Of a stretch of DNA of 39,506 nucleotides, positions 16,454-24,489 are shown piece by piece (the stretch's first letter is position 1; every line of letters starts with the position of its first letter). Position numbers and translations under genes: made by a program. The notes beneath the pieces were generated by a model. That model saw nothing but the letters and a program-made list of their open reading frames with translations, searched no databases and had not been told where the DNA came from. Origin of the DNA: Actinomycetes bacterium. GTDB taxonomy: Bacteria > Actinomycetota > Acidimicrobiia > IMCC26256 > PALSA-610. Where the stretch lies: the NCBI GenBank assembly GCA_025463905.1, contig JAODBJ010000208.1, positions 1-39,506 of the forward strand, in the 5' to 3' direction.

Positions 16454-16469
16454 AAGCGACCGGTCGCTT
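16454..16469. promoter_or_regulatory. Perfect 16-bp palindrome between ligD-like and GT-C genes
   Basis: AAGCGACC followed directly by GGTCGCTT, with no spacer. It lies five bases beyond the ligD-like stop and 47 bases ahead of the GT-C start codon, both on the minus strand. There is no T run, so a terminator is unlikely; an operator for the downstream gene is possible. Confidence 0.35.
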
Positions 16470-16474
16470 ATCTC

Positions 16475-17365
16475 CTAGTCGTGGCCGAGCGCACGCGCGA
16501 AGAGATCGCCATCGCGCGCCACTCGGTCGAGCACGGCCGCGGGGTCGAAGACCAAGCGTTCCGGCGTCGCGTCAACAACCGCCTGCTCCACCTCACTCCA
16601 TCGCAATGGCGCCGAGACGGTGGGGGTCGGGGCCGCTCGCAGCGAATATGGGGCGACGATGCTCTTGTGCTCATCGTTCTGGCTCCAGTCGATAAACGTC
16701 TTGCCGGGTCGCTCGGCTTTACGCATCGACGATGTGATGTCGTTCGGAAAGGCGCGCTCGAGCGATTGCGCAAGACTGCGGGCGACTCTTTTCGTGTCGT
16801 CAAACGATCGGTTCTGCGCCAGCGGCGCCCACACGTGGATGCCCTTCTTTCCCGACGACTTCACGAGCGACGTGAGGCCGGCCTCGGACAACACCTCACG
16901 CACCCGCAGCGCGACGCGCGCGGCATCGAGGAGGCCGGCGGGCGGACCGGGATCAAGATCGAACACGATCGCGGTCGGGCACTGCGGTTGTGGCGCGCGC
17001 CCGAGCAGCGGGTGCAGTTCCAGTGCCCCGATGTTGGCGAGCCAGACGAGGCCGGCCGCGTCGGACACCGAGCAGTAGGAGATCACGCCGCCGTTGACTC
17101 GCGGCATGTCGATCGTGCGGACCCACTCCGGCTTGTACCTCGGGCAGTTCTTCTCGTAGAAGAATGGTCCGTCGACGCCTTCGGGGTAACGCTTGAGTGT
17201 CAGCGGCCGGCCCACGAGGTGCGGCACCAACGTCGGGGCGACGCGGCGGTAGTAGTCGATGACGTCGCCCTTGGTGAAGCCGTTCGGGTAGATCACTCGA
17301 TCGAGGCTCGACACGCGCACGGGAACACCGTCGACAACGATCTCGTGCGCGGCTCGAGTAGCCAT
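16475..17365 (-). CDS. Stand-alone LigD polymerase (AEP primase-polymerase) domain
   Basis: A 296-residue protein that matches the polymerase domain of bacterial NHEJ ligase D over its whole length. The metal-binding pair is in FDLDPGPP (D136, D138), the nucleotide-binding segment is SSGKKGIHVW (H177), and the third acidic residue is in FIDWSQN (D226). An early region 'SSLDRVIYPNGFTKGDVIDYY' is also typical. In mycobacteria and other actinobacteria this domain may be separate from the ligase and nuclease domains. It fills gaps with ribonucleotides at Ku-bound ends or works in other repair. No ku or ligase gene is in the window. The ATG at 17365 was chosen over an upstream in-frame start because homologous sequence begins there. 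Confidence 0.92.
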   Translation of the reverse strand: MATRAAHEIVVDGVPVRVSSLDRVIYPNGFTKGDVIDYYRRVAPTLVPHLVGRPLTLKRYPEGVDGPFFYEKNCPRYKPEWVRTIDMPRVNGGVISYCSVSDAAGLVWLANIGALELHPLLGRAPQPQCPTAIVFDLDPGPPAGLLDAARVALRVREVLSEAGLTSLVKSSGKKGIHVWAPLAQNRSFDDTKRVARSLAQSLERAFPNDITSSMRKAERPGKTFIDWSQNDEHKSIVAPYSLRAAPTPTVSAPLRWSEVEQAVVDATPERLVFDPAAVLDRVARDGDLFARALGHD

Positions 17366-17426
17366 GCCTAGGCGTACCCAACGTCCGTGGCGCCATGCGC
17401 GCCCCGATCCGGGGTAGACCGACAGC

Positions 17427-18080
17427 ATGCCGATGGCAATTCATGTCTGGCGCCGCGTGTCCACCGCGCAACGACTGATGATCTCAGCACCGTTCGGTGT
17501 GGTCGTAGGGGCAGTGGTCGCGTTGTTCACGACCTGGCTCGTCGGCGCGCTCGTGGCGTGGGACGTGATGGCAGTCGTCCTCGTGACGTGGTTCTGGTTG
17601 GCGGTACGCGGTCTCTCGCCGAACCAAACCGCGCAAGTCGCGACGATGGAAGACGAAAGCCGGGTCACGGTAGAACTGCTCCAGTTGTCCGCCAGTGTGG
17701 CCAGCCTCGTAGGTACCGGCGCCGTTTTCGTCGAGGCGAGCCACGAGCATGGTCTGGCGAAGGCGGCGTTGACCGCGCTCGGCGTCCTCACCGTCGTCGC
17801 CTCGTGGACGCTCGTGCACAGCGTCTACGCGATTCGATACGCCCACCTCTATTACACGCCCCCGATAGGCGACATCGACTTCAAGACCGACGAGAAGCCC
17901 GACTACCAGGACTTCGCCTACGTGGCATTCACGGTGGGGATGACGTACCAGGTGTCCGACACGGACATACGAGGTCGCGCTATGCGACGCGCCGTACTAC
18001 GCCATGCACTGCTCGCGTACCTGTTCGGCGCCGTCATCCTCGCGTCGATGGTCAACATCGTCGCCGGCCTCGCGCAATAG
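17427..18080 (+). CDS. DUF1345 membrane protein
   Basis: A 217-residue protein with four to five membrane helices (about 20-45, 48-65, 85-105, 112-135 and 190-215). The conserved DUF1345 signature is DFAYVAFTVGMTYQVSDTDI at 166-185, preceded by the loop YYTPPIGDIDF. The function of the family is unknown. It is divergent from the ligD-like gene (61 bases between starts) and convergent with the four-gene large-protein operon (13 bases between stops). Two ATGs, 17427 and 17433, are possible; the first has a GGGG site about 12 bases upstream. Confidence 0.85.
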   Translation: MPMAIHVWRRVSTAQRLMISAPFGVVVGAVVALFTTWLVGALVAWDVMAVVLVTWFWLAVRGLSPNQTAQVATMEDESRVTVELLQLSASVASLVGTGAVFVEASHEHGLAKAALTALGVLTVVASWTLVHSVYAIRYAHLYYTPPIGDIDFKTDEKPDYQDFAYVAFTVGMTYQVSDTDIRGRAMRRAVLRHALLAYLFGAVILASMVNIVAGLAQ

Positions 18081-18093
18081 CTGCCGCCCTGCG

Positions 18094-19845
18094 TTACGGC
18101 TGCGTGGGTTTGCGGGCGATCGTGTTGTCGAACGCGAGGCCGCTGGCGCCTTCGCCGCGGCCGGTTGTGACGCGCCGCGTGGTCCAGCGCGTGTACGAAC
18201 CGTCGATGCCTCTTGTCAACGTGGGGACGCGGCGCACCCGCACGCCTTCTCGCGCGATTTCCTCGTCGCGAACCACCAACGCCTCGCCCGGGCGTAGCAG
18301 CACACCGAGTGGTTCGACGGCGACGCCGTCCTTGAGCATCATCCCTTTGCGGAGTGCGAGTGTGCGGTAGCCGGTGGCGACGGGAAGGAAGGGGATCCAC
18401 CATGCGGGCACTTCGTTTTCGAGGAGGTAGTCGAGTTCCGCGCCCGGGTCGGTGCCAGGCGTGAACGGTGGCGGGTACCCCTCGTCGCGCCGGCTACGCG
18501 GTTCGCCGCTCGGACTTTCCACGGTGCGTTCCACCGCCCATGCAACGTTCGCCATCTCGTCGCGCAGGTACAGCACTTCCTCGACCGGGGATCCGTCGAG
18601 GATGCCGACAACCGACGGCGGCACGAGCAGCCCGGGCAACGTTTCGGTCGACGAGCCCGCGACGCTCACCTCGAACAACCGGAACCGCCCGCTGCGATCA
18701 CCATCGTCGGCGGGTGCGACCGCAAGCGTCTCGCCGAAGGTCGTCGAATACGTGACCGCCGTGATCTCGGTGTACGAACCCAGCGGCACGTCGACGGGCG
18801 CGACGAGCCAATCATTGCCGTAGACCGTGGCGAACTCGACGAGCAACAACCGCGCAAGGTCGTGCGGTTGCACTTCGAGCGCGCCGAGGTTCACTTGGCC
18901 GTCTTCGAATTGCCAGTAGCGGTCGGCGGGCATGCCCGCGAAGCGCAGCGGCGTCGCGAGCATGGTCTGCGTGCCGGCTACCGCGTCGTCGGGGGTGGGT
19001 GGTGCGTGCGTGTCGGCGTCGAATCCGTACCAGTCAGCGCGGCCGCCACCAAACGCCGGCGCACGAAAGGTGTGCGTGCCCGCCACGAGACCGAACCGGT
19101 ACTCCAACCGTTCATCGACCCAGCAGTCGTCATCGGGGTTCGGGGCTGGCGCGACCTCGTCGCGGTACCAGGAAAGCCAATCCGCGAGCGCGTCGAGCAC
19201 CGCGTTCACGTTGGCGACACCGGCGAGCCAGGGCGGAAGCGCGCGCGGGTTCGCTCCGAGTCCGGCCTCGACGTCGAGTGCGGCGCGTTCACCATCGGGA
19301 ACGCGCCCGCCGAGCACGGCGAGCAATCCCGGCGCGACCCGATCGTGGGGATCCGGCCACGGCAACGCGAGTGGGCACGCGGCGAGCACGTCGTCGAGCA
19401 CCGCGCTGCCCGCACCGACGTCGACGCCCGCGTCGTGCACCTGTGCCAACAGTTGCGCGCCGGCGTCAGCACGAGTTCGCAGCGTCGGTCCGTGCGCGGG
19501 CGTCGGTTCGCGTTCGACGGCGCTTTCAAGGAGACCGCCCGGCGGCAGGGGCTTCGCCGCGTTGCCGGCGGCTGCATCGCCCGGCACCCATGCCGACACC
19601 GGGGTGGTCGACGTCGCGACCGTGACGGCTACCGGGCTGCCGGCGTCCTCGCCGGCGAACTCGCCGAGTTGCCATTGCCGGGTGAGCAACCACAGCGGAT
19701 CGTGAACGCGCGCTTCGAGGCCGGGGGTGGGGTCGCCCGACACCGATTGCGGTTCGAGGCGCGTCCAGCCGGGCGGCTCGAGGAGGAACGCGGCCGCAAG
19801 TTCCGACGCGACCGTGTCGATGCGTAGGCCTTTGGCGATCGTCAT
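18094..19845 (-). CDS. Large-protein operon, fourth gene: 583-residue conserved protein of unknown function
   Basis: No signal peptide, membrane segment or known enzyme motif. Near the N-terminus there is a strongly conserved-looking segment, residues 47-75, with DPLWLLTRQWQLGEF followed by GEDAGSPV. Near residues 410-440 is YLRDEMANVAWAVER, and near 465-490 the aromatic NEVPAWWIPFLPV. The C-terminal 60 residues look beta-rich and basic. From memory, uncharacterised proteins with a 'WLLxRQWQxGEFxGEDAGSP' segment occur in several phyla beside DUF6603 proteins, but I cannot confirm this here. Its ATG overlaps the stop of the 1522-residue gene (ATGA), so equal or coupled synthesis is expected. 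The upstream in-frame extension lies inside that gene and is rejected. Structural component of a complex is my best guess. Confidence 0.85.
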   Translation of the reverse strand: MTIAKGLRIDTVASELAAAFLLEPPGWTRLEPQSVSGDPTPGLEARVHDPLWLLTRQWQLGEFAGEDAGSPVAVTVATSTTPVSAWVPGDAAAGNAAKPLPPGGLLESAVEREPTPAHGPTLRTRADAGAQLLAQVHDAGVDVGAGSAVLDDVLAACPLALPWPDPHDRVAPGLLAVLGGRVPDGERAALDVEAGLGANPRALPPWLAGVANVNAVLDALADWLSWYRDEVAPAPNPDDDCWVDERLEYRFGLVAGTHTFRAPAFGGGRADWYGFDADTHAPPTPDDAVAGTQTMLATPLRFAGMPADRYWQFEDGQVNLGALEVQPHDLARLLLVEFATVYGNDWLVAPVDVPLGSYTEITAVTYSTTFGETLAVAPADDGDRSGRFRLFEVSVAGSSTETLPGLLVPPSVVGILDGSPVEEVLYLRDEMANVAWAVERTVESPSGEPRSRRDEGYPPPFTPGTDPGAELDYLLENEVPAWWIPFLPVATGYRTLALRKGMMLKDGVAVEPLGVLLRPGEALVVRDEEIAREGVRVRRVPTLTRGIDGSYTRWTTRRVTTGRGEGASGLAFDNTIARKPTQP

Positions 19846-22800
19846 GGGGTCGTCTCCGCGACGTACGGCATCATCTGCAGCACCGACGCGATCTCGGTGG
19901 CGAGGAACTTGATGTCGAGCGTCTCCTCGCCCTGCAACGACCACGATTGCGCTTGCAACGCGGGCAAGATGCGTCCGATCAGGGTTGTGCGTTCAAGGGT
20001 CACGGCGCGCTGTTTCGCGAGTTGGAGCGTTTCGGTGCACAGGTCGAGCAAGGCGCCGGTCGTCCAACGGTTGCCGTCGGGCGACACTGCGAGGAGCACA
20101 GCCTGCGGTGCGCGCGCGTTCGGCGCGAACGCGTTGAGCGCGACACCCGTCGTGACGGTCGCGCCGCCGTCGGCGTTGCGGCGCGGCATCTGCTCGACCC
20201 ATTCGTCGACGACGAATCCGGCGACGGTGTCGTTCGCGGCGTAACCGGCGGGCGCTTCGACGAACACGTCGGTTACAGGCTGGTCCGGCGACGGCGCGCC
20301 ATCGGGGAGCGGAAGGCCGAGCCAGGCGTCGGTGCCCGGCGTGCCGCTCGCAGCGAGTTGCGCGACCGTGAGACGCGGCCCGGCGCCGACGCCTCCCAAC
20401 GCGTCGGCGAACAGCAACGTGGCCGCGTACCGCGCTACCGCGGGCCGTACCGTCGCGACGTCGCGCAGCCATCGCCGCAGGCGTGATCGCCCGGGATCGA
20501 GCAGACCGAACGCGGCGTCGTACAGGTCGGCGGCGCCGGGCACCGCAAGGGCGAGCACCGGGAAGCCCGGTCCGAACACCGCCTCGCCGGTCGTACGCGC
20601 CGCGGTCGCGTCGAACGGCACGGCCACGATTGCCGCCAGGGCGGCGTCGTGCCGCCGGTTCGTTTCTGCCAGCGATGCCTGCGCGGCGAGTGCGCTATCG
20701 GCACCATCGGACGGGAGCGAAATGCCGTACGCCCGGAGCGCGTCGATGGCGGCGTCGATTGCCGCCTGATCGACGGGGTTCGCGGCGAGCGCGCCGCCGA
20801 GGTCCTGCGCGGCCTGGCCCAACTCGTTGACCAAGGGTGTGAGGCGGGCCGCCAGTTCGGACGCGTCGACGGTGCGTACGGGTTTGTCGTTCGGCCGGGC
20901 GAACGCCGTCGGTGCCAACGGTTGCGCGCCGACGATCACCGGCAACAGCGCAGCGGCAGCCACCGCGGCCTCGGCGATGGCAAGGAGTCCCGGGGGCCAC
21001 GCGGGGTCGCGAACCGCGGGCCGCGGATCGGCACCGAGTGCCGGGAGCGCGGCCCGCAGGCGCCGGTCGAGCAACCCGGCGTCGGCACTGTCGAACACGA
21101 GATCGAGCGCCGAGAGTCCGGCCGCATCGAGCGTTGTCCGCGCCCCGCCGCCGTCCACGTGGACCACGATGTCGGTCGCCGCCGGAAGGCGCGCTTCCGC
21201 CCACGCAGCGAGACGCGGCTCGGCCCGTGCCCGAGGTGTGTTTGGCGACCAACCATTCGAGCCAGGCGGCGTGTCGTCGAGCAACACGATCACCCGTTGC
21301 GTGAGTGCGATCGCGCGCGTCGGCGTACGCACGACGTCAGGATCGACCGGCGCGGCGTCACCGCCGGCGGCAGCATCAAGTGCAGCCGCGCCTCTGGCGG
21401 TGTTGCCCTGCACGAGTTGGTGCACTGCTTCGGCGAGCAGAAGGTCGGAGACCGCGTCGTACGCGCCGGCGGCTTCGTCGAGCGTGGCGTCGATCGCGAG
21501 CAACTCGGTCGGGCTCGGCGGCACCCAACTTCCCGGTGGGAGGTAAGGATTGTCGGCTGGTGGCTTGACGAGCGCGGCGTGCACGGCGGCGCGTGCCAAT
21601 CCCAGCAAGCGGATGCCGTCGACCACGTTGTTTGCGGCGATCGACTCCTGCGCCGGCGCGGGCACGGCGTCGGCGCGGTCAGTGAGGCGACGGGCGACGA
21701 CGGGAGCGAGCGCGCGCAGCGACAGGGTGAAACGGTCGAGTCCCTCTTCGTGGAAGCGGCGTTCGACGAGATAGCCGACGAGCGCTCCGAGTGGTTGGCC
21801 TTGCCGGACGCCGTCGAGTAGTTCCATCGCGCGACGTACCCGTGCGCTCGAAAGATCGACGGCGAGCGCACCGCTGCCGGCCGCGTCCGGGTTGTGGGTG
21901 AGGTAGCCGCTGCGCAAAACACCGCCCGTGACGGCGTGGTTGATGCTCGGCGCATGTATGTAGCCGCCCGGACGCGTCGTCGCCGCGCCGCGCGACAGGT
22001 TCTCGACCCAGCCGTACGCGCCGAGAAGTAGGCCGCTCGGAGCGCCGGCGCGGAGTTGTTCGAGACGATGCGCCGGCAACGCGCTCACCCACGCGTCGTA
22101 GCGGTGGCTCGCGCAGTCGAGCGCTTCGGCAACCACGATGCGGCGATCGTCGGTGGATGCCTTCGCCAGCCGGCGCGCGGCCTCTTGGAATTCGGCGAAG
22201 CGTGCCTGAGCACGGAACCAGGCGCCGAGCACACTCACCGCCAGGTGTGCCGACACCGACGACGGCAGCGCGGGCGAAAGCGCGTCGGCAGCGAGGTTGG
22301 TGCGCACCGCGGCAATCGGTTGCTGCGCGGCCAGCGTCGCCGGGCCGGCGGCGCCGAATCTCTCGGCGACCCGATCCGCGATCGCGTGCAGCCGTACGGG
22401 CTCGACCTCGCCTTGGAGCGTGACTTGCGTGAGGTCTGCAAGCTCCTGCGTGAAGTCGCCCGCGACTTGCGCGCCACGGTCCAACAGACTTCGCGGACTC
22501 TCGTCGGGTGCACTCTGCGTGATGGCGTTCTTCTCGCGCGCGGCCGACAAATCGAGCAACGCCTGGAGCACGCTCTGCACCGTGCGCGGCTGATCCGCGA
22601 GGAGGCGGGCGATGAACTCGGGGTCGCTGTCGTCGACGAGCGGGAGCCCGAGTGGGCGCGTCGTCTTGGCGAGTGAGCCGTTCAGCTGCGTCCCGGCCGG
22701 GAAGCCGAGTTGCGCCCAGAGGACAGCGTCCAGCATCTGTTGCGACGCCTGGTTGGTGCCGTCGAGCCCGAAGTAGAACCCCGTGTACGACACGAGCGCT

Positions 22801-24410
22801 TCCGTCGCGACGGAGCGGACGCGCAAGCCGAGCAAGTTCGGCGCGCTGCCGAGGATCTCGAGCAGTGTGTCGTCGAGCGGATCGTTGCCGTCGATGCGGG
22901 GCACGTTCGCGACACCGGCACCGACGATTCCCTCGCCGTTGCGCAGCAGGTTGAGCAGCGCCGCCTCGAACCGCTCCGCACCATCCGGTTGCCAGTGCGC
23001 GTGCACCGCGGCGGCCGGCAGCACTCCGTACGGCTGGTCGCCGACCCGCAACGACGGGATTGGGCCGCGACCACGCACATACTGCTGCCACCAGTCGCGC
23101 CAACGTTCTCGGAGGTCGTCGTCGATCGACGGGCCGTCCGCCGTGACGACGAGGACGCGATCGAGGAACGTTCCCCACGTTGCCTGCCACAATGCAGTGT
23201 GCGCCGCGGCGGCAAGCGGTTGATCTGTGCCGCCCGCGCCGACCAACGGCGCGAGCGACGTGGAGTCGATACCGAAGGCGTGGGCGGCGACCGCCGCGTT
23301 GCTCCCAGCGTCGGGTGACGCCACCACCCGCGTCGGCGGCGGTGCGGGATCGGGGTGGCTCGTCCATGCCGCGCGGTCGGTCTCCGTGTTGTTCGTCGGC
23401 GTGCCCGGTGACACGAACGTTGCGCCGCTCGCGAAACGGTGATTGTCGATGAGCTTCGTGAACTCCGCCGCGCTCGCGGCCGGATCGAGGCTCGAGCGCA
23501 CACCGAACGCGGCGACGAAATCGACGGCCGCGTCCGGGAACGCGAGTTCTACCTCGATCAGCATCCCCACTTTGGCCGCTTCGATCGGATCGATCAGCCA
23601 CTCCATCCCCGACCCGAGCACGACCTTTCCCTTCTGCACGAGCGTCGAAGGGTCGGCATCGGGTGGCAGGCCGACGACGAGTTCGGGCGGCACCGGATTC
23701 CCAACCGCGGTGCGGACCGCTCCGCCCTGCACCGCGGCAACGACGAAGCGGTCGGGCAACCCGCGCGCGATCGCCGGACGCTGTTGGCGCGGTTGCGTCG
23801 GTGGGAACACCGGCGCCGGGACGGCTCCCGGCGGGTCGGGCCGTTGCGAGAGATCGGGCGTAGTCGAGGACGCAACCCACGCGGCGCGGTCACGGTGCAC
23901 TGCGGTGACGAGCGTTTGCCACGCCGCATCTTCGGTGGCGGTGCCGGTCCAGATCGCCGTCCAGTACGCGATGCCGGCGGCGCGCTCGTCGTCGGAAACG
24001 CCTCGGTCGAGGCGGTCGACGTGGATGTCGTCCGGGTACACGCGCACGCGCAACGTGGAGCCGTCGTCGGAGTACCGGGTTTCGAGGCGCACTGGCAACA
24101 GGGCGAGCGGAACGTCGGGCTCGAGGTCGCACGGGTCGCCTGCGAGTTGGGCGACGAGATCCGCGATCTGCGTGTCGAGGGCGGTCAGGCCACCGAGCGC
24201 GGAACGCCGCGCGCCGTGCGTCTCCGCGACGACGTTCGATGCCTGCTCGAACGCCGCCGCGTCGCGCACGGACGCCGCCCGGCGCGCCTCAACCCTGGCC
24301 GCATCGGCATCGGCGGCGAGCTGCGCCGCACGCGAAACGATCTCGTCGCGCGCAGCAGCGAGTTCGGCGGCCTTGCCGCGCACGTCGTCAATCGACAATT
24401 CGGGGTTCAT
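19842..24410 (-). CDS. Large-protein operon, third gene: 1522-residue conserved protein of unknown function
   Basis: The N-terminus (residues 5-90) is an Ala/Glu/Arg heptad region likely to form a coiled coil. Next comes LLPVRLETRYSD and RVRVYPDDIHVD (about 105-135). GTPTNNTETDRAAW lies near 338, RGRGPIPSLRVGDQPYG near 450, GAYGWVENL and GGYIHAPSINHAV near 800-830, and LLDGVRQGQPLGALVGY near 860. Between these are long Ala-rich helical regions. No transmembrane segment, signal peptide, nucleotide-binding loop or protease motif is visible. I recall these blocks from uncharacterised proteins of many phyla, without any function. It starts 79 bases after the 1083-residue gene and overlaps the 583-residue gene. 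The size and domain count suggest a scaffold. Confidence 0.88.
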   Translation of the reverse strand: MNPELSIDDVRGKAAELAAARDEIVSRAAQLAADADAARVEARRAASVRDAAAFEQASNVVAETHGARRSALGGLTALDTQIADLVAQLAGDPCDLEPDVPLALLPVRLETRYSDDGSTLRVRVYPDDIHVDRLDRGVSDDERAAGIAYWTAIWTGTATEDAAWQTLVTAVHRDRAAWVASSTTPDLSQRPDPPGAVPAPVFPPTQPRQQRPAIARGLPDRFVVAAVQGGAVRTAVGNPVPPELVVGLPPDADPSTLVQKGKVVLGSGMEWLIDPIEAAKVGMLIEVELAFPDAAVDFVAAFGVRSSLDPAASAAEFTKLIDNHRFASGATFVSPGTPTNNTETDRAAWTSHPDPAPPPTRVVASPDAGSNAAVAAHAFGIDSTSLAPLVGAGGTDQPLAAAAHTALWQATWGTFLDRVLVVTADGPSIDDDLRERWRDWWQQYVRGRGPIPSLRVGDQPYGVLPAAAVHAHWQPDGAERFEAALLNLLRNGEGIVGAGVANVPRIDGNDPLDDTLLEILGSAPNLLGLRVRSVATEALVSYTGFYFGLDGTNQASQQMLDAVLWAQLGFPAGTQLNGSLAKTTRPLGLPLVDDSDPEFIARLLADQPRTVQSVLQALLDLSAAREKNAITQSAPDESPRSLLDRGAQVAGDFTQELADLTQVTLQGEVEPVRLHAIADRVAERFGAAGPATLAAQQPIAAVRTNLAADALSPALPSSVSAHLAVSVLGAWFRAQARFAEFQEAARRLAKASTDDRRIVVAEALDCASHRYDAWVSALPAHRLEQLRAGAPSGLLLGAYGWVENLSRGAATTRPGGYIHAPSINHAVTGGVLRSGYLTHNPDAAGSGALAVDLSSARVRRAMELLDGVRQGQPLGALVGYLVERRFHEEGLDRFTLSLRALAPVVARRLTDRADAVPAPAQESIAANNVVDGIRLLGLARAAVHAALVKPPADNPYLPPGSWVPPSPTELLAIDATLDEAAGAYDAVSDLLLAEAVHQLVQGNTARGAAALDAAAGGDAAPVDPDVVRTPTRAIALTQRVIVLLDDTPPGSNGWSPNTPRARAEPRLAAWAEARLPAATDIVVHVDGGGARTTLDAAGLSALDLVFDSADAGLLDRRLRAALPALGADPRPAVRDPAWPPGLLAIAEAAVAAAALLPVIVGAQPLAPTAFARPNDKPVRTVDASELAARLTPLVNELGQAAQDLGGALAANPVDQAAIDAAIDALRAYGISLPSDGADSALAAQASLAETNRRHDAALAAIVAVPFDATAARTTGEAVFGPGFPVLALAVPGAADLYDAAFGLLDPGRSRLRRWLRDVATVRPAVARYAATLLFADALGGVGAGPRLTVAQLAASGTPGTDAWLGLPLPDGAPSPDQPVTDVFVEAPAGYAANDTVAGFVVDEWVEQMPRRNADGGATVTTGVALNAFAPNARAPQAVLLAVSPDGNRWTTGALLDLCTETLQLAKQRAVTLERTTLIGRILPALQAQSWSLQGEETLDIKFLATEIASVLQMMPYVAETTP

Positions 24411-24422
24411 GTTTTCCGCTCT

Positions 24423-24435
24423 CGGCCGAAGGCCG
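24423..24435. other. Hairpin in the 79-base gap ahead of the 1522-residue gene
   Basis: CGGCC-GAA-GGCCG forms a five-pair GC stem with a three-base loop (read in either direction), 12 bases before the ATG. It is the only hairpin of note in the single real gap of the operon. It may protect mRNA or tune translation of the third gene. No T run follows, so termination is unlikely. Confidence 0.35.
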
Positions 24436-24489
24436 GGTCGCTCGGGCCCCGCCTCGGGCGACGCGCTCCGCTTGCCGCTTGTCCTCGCC

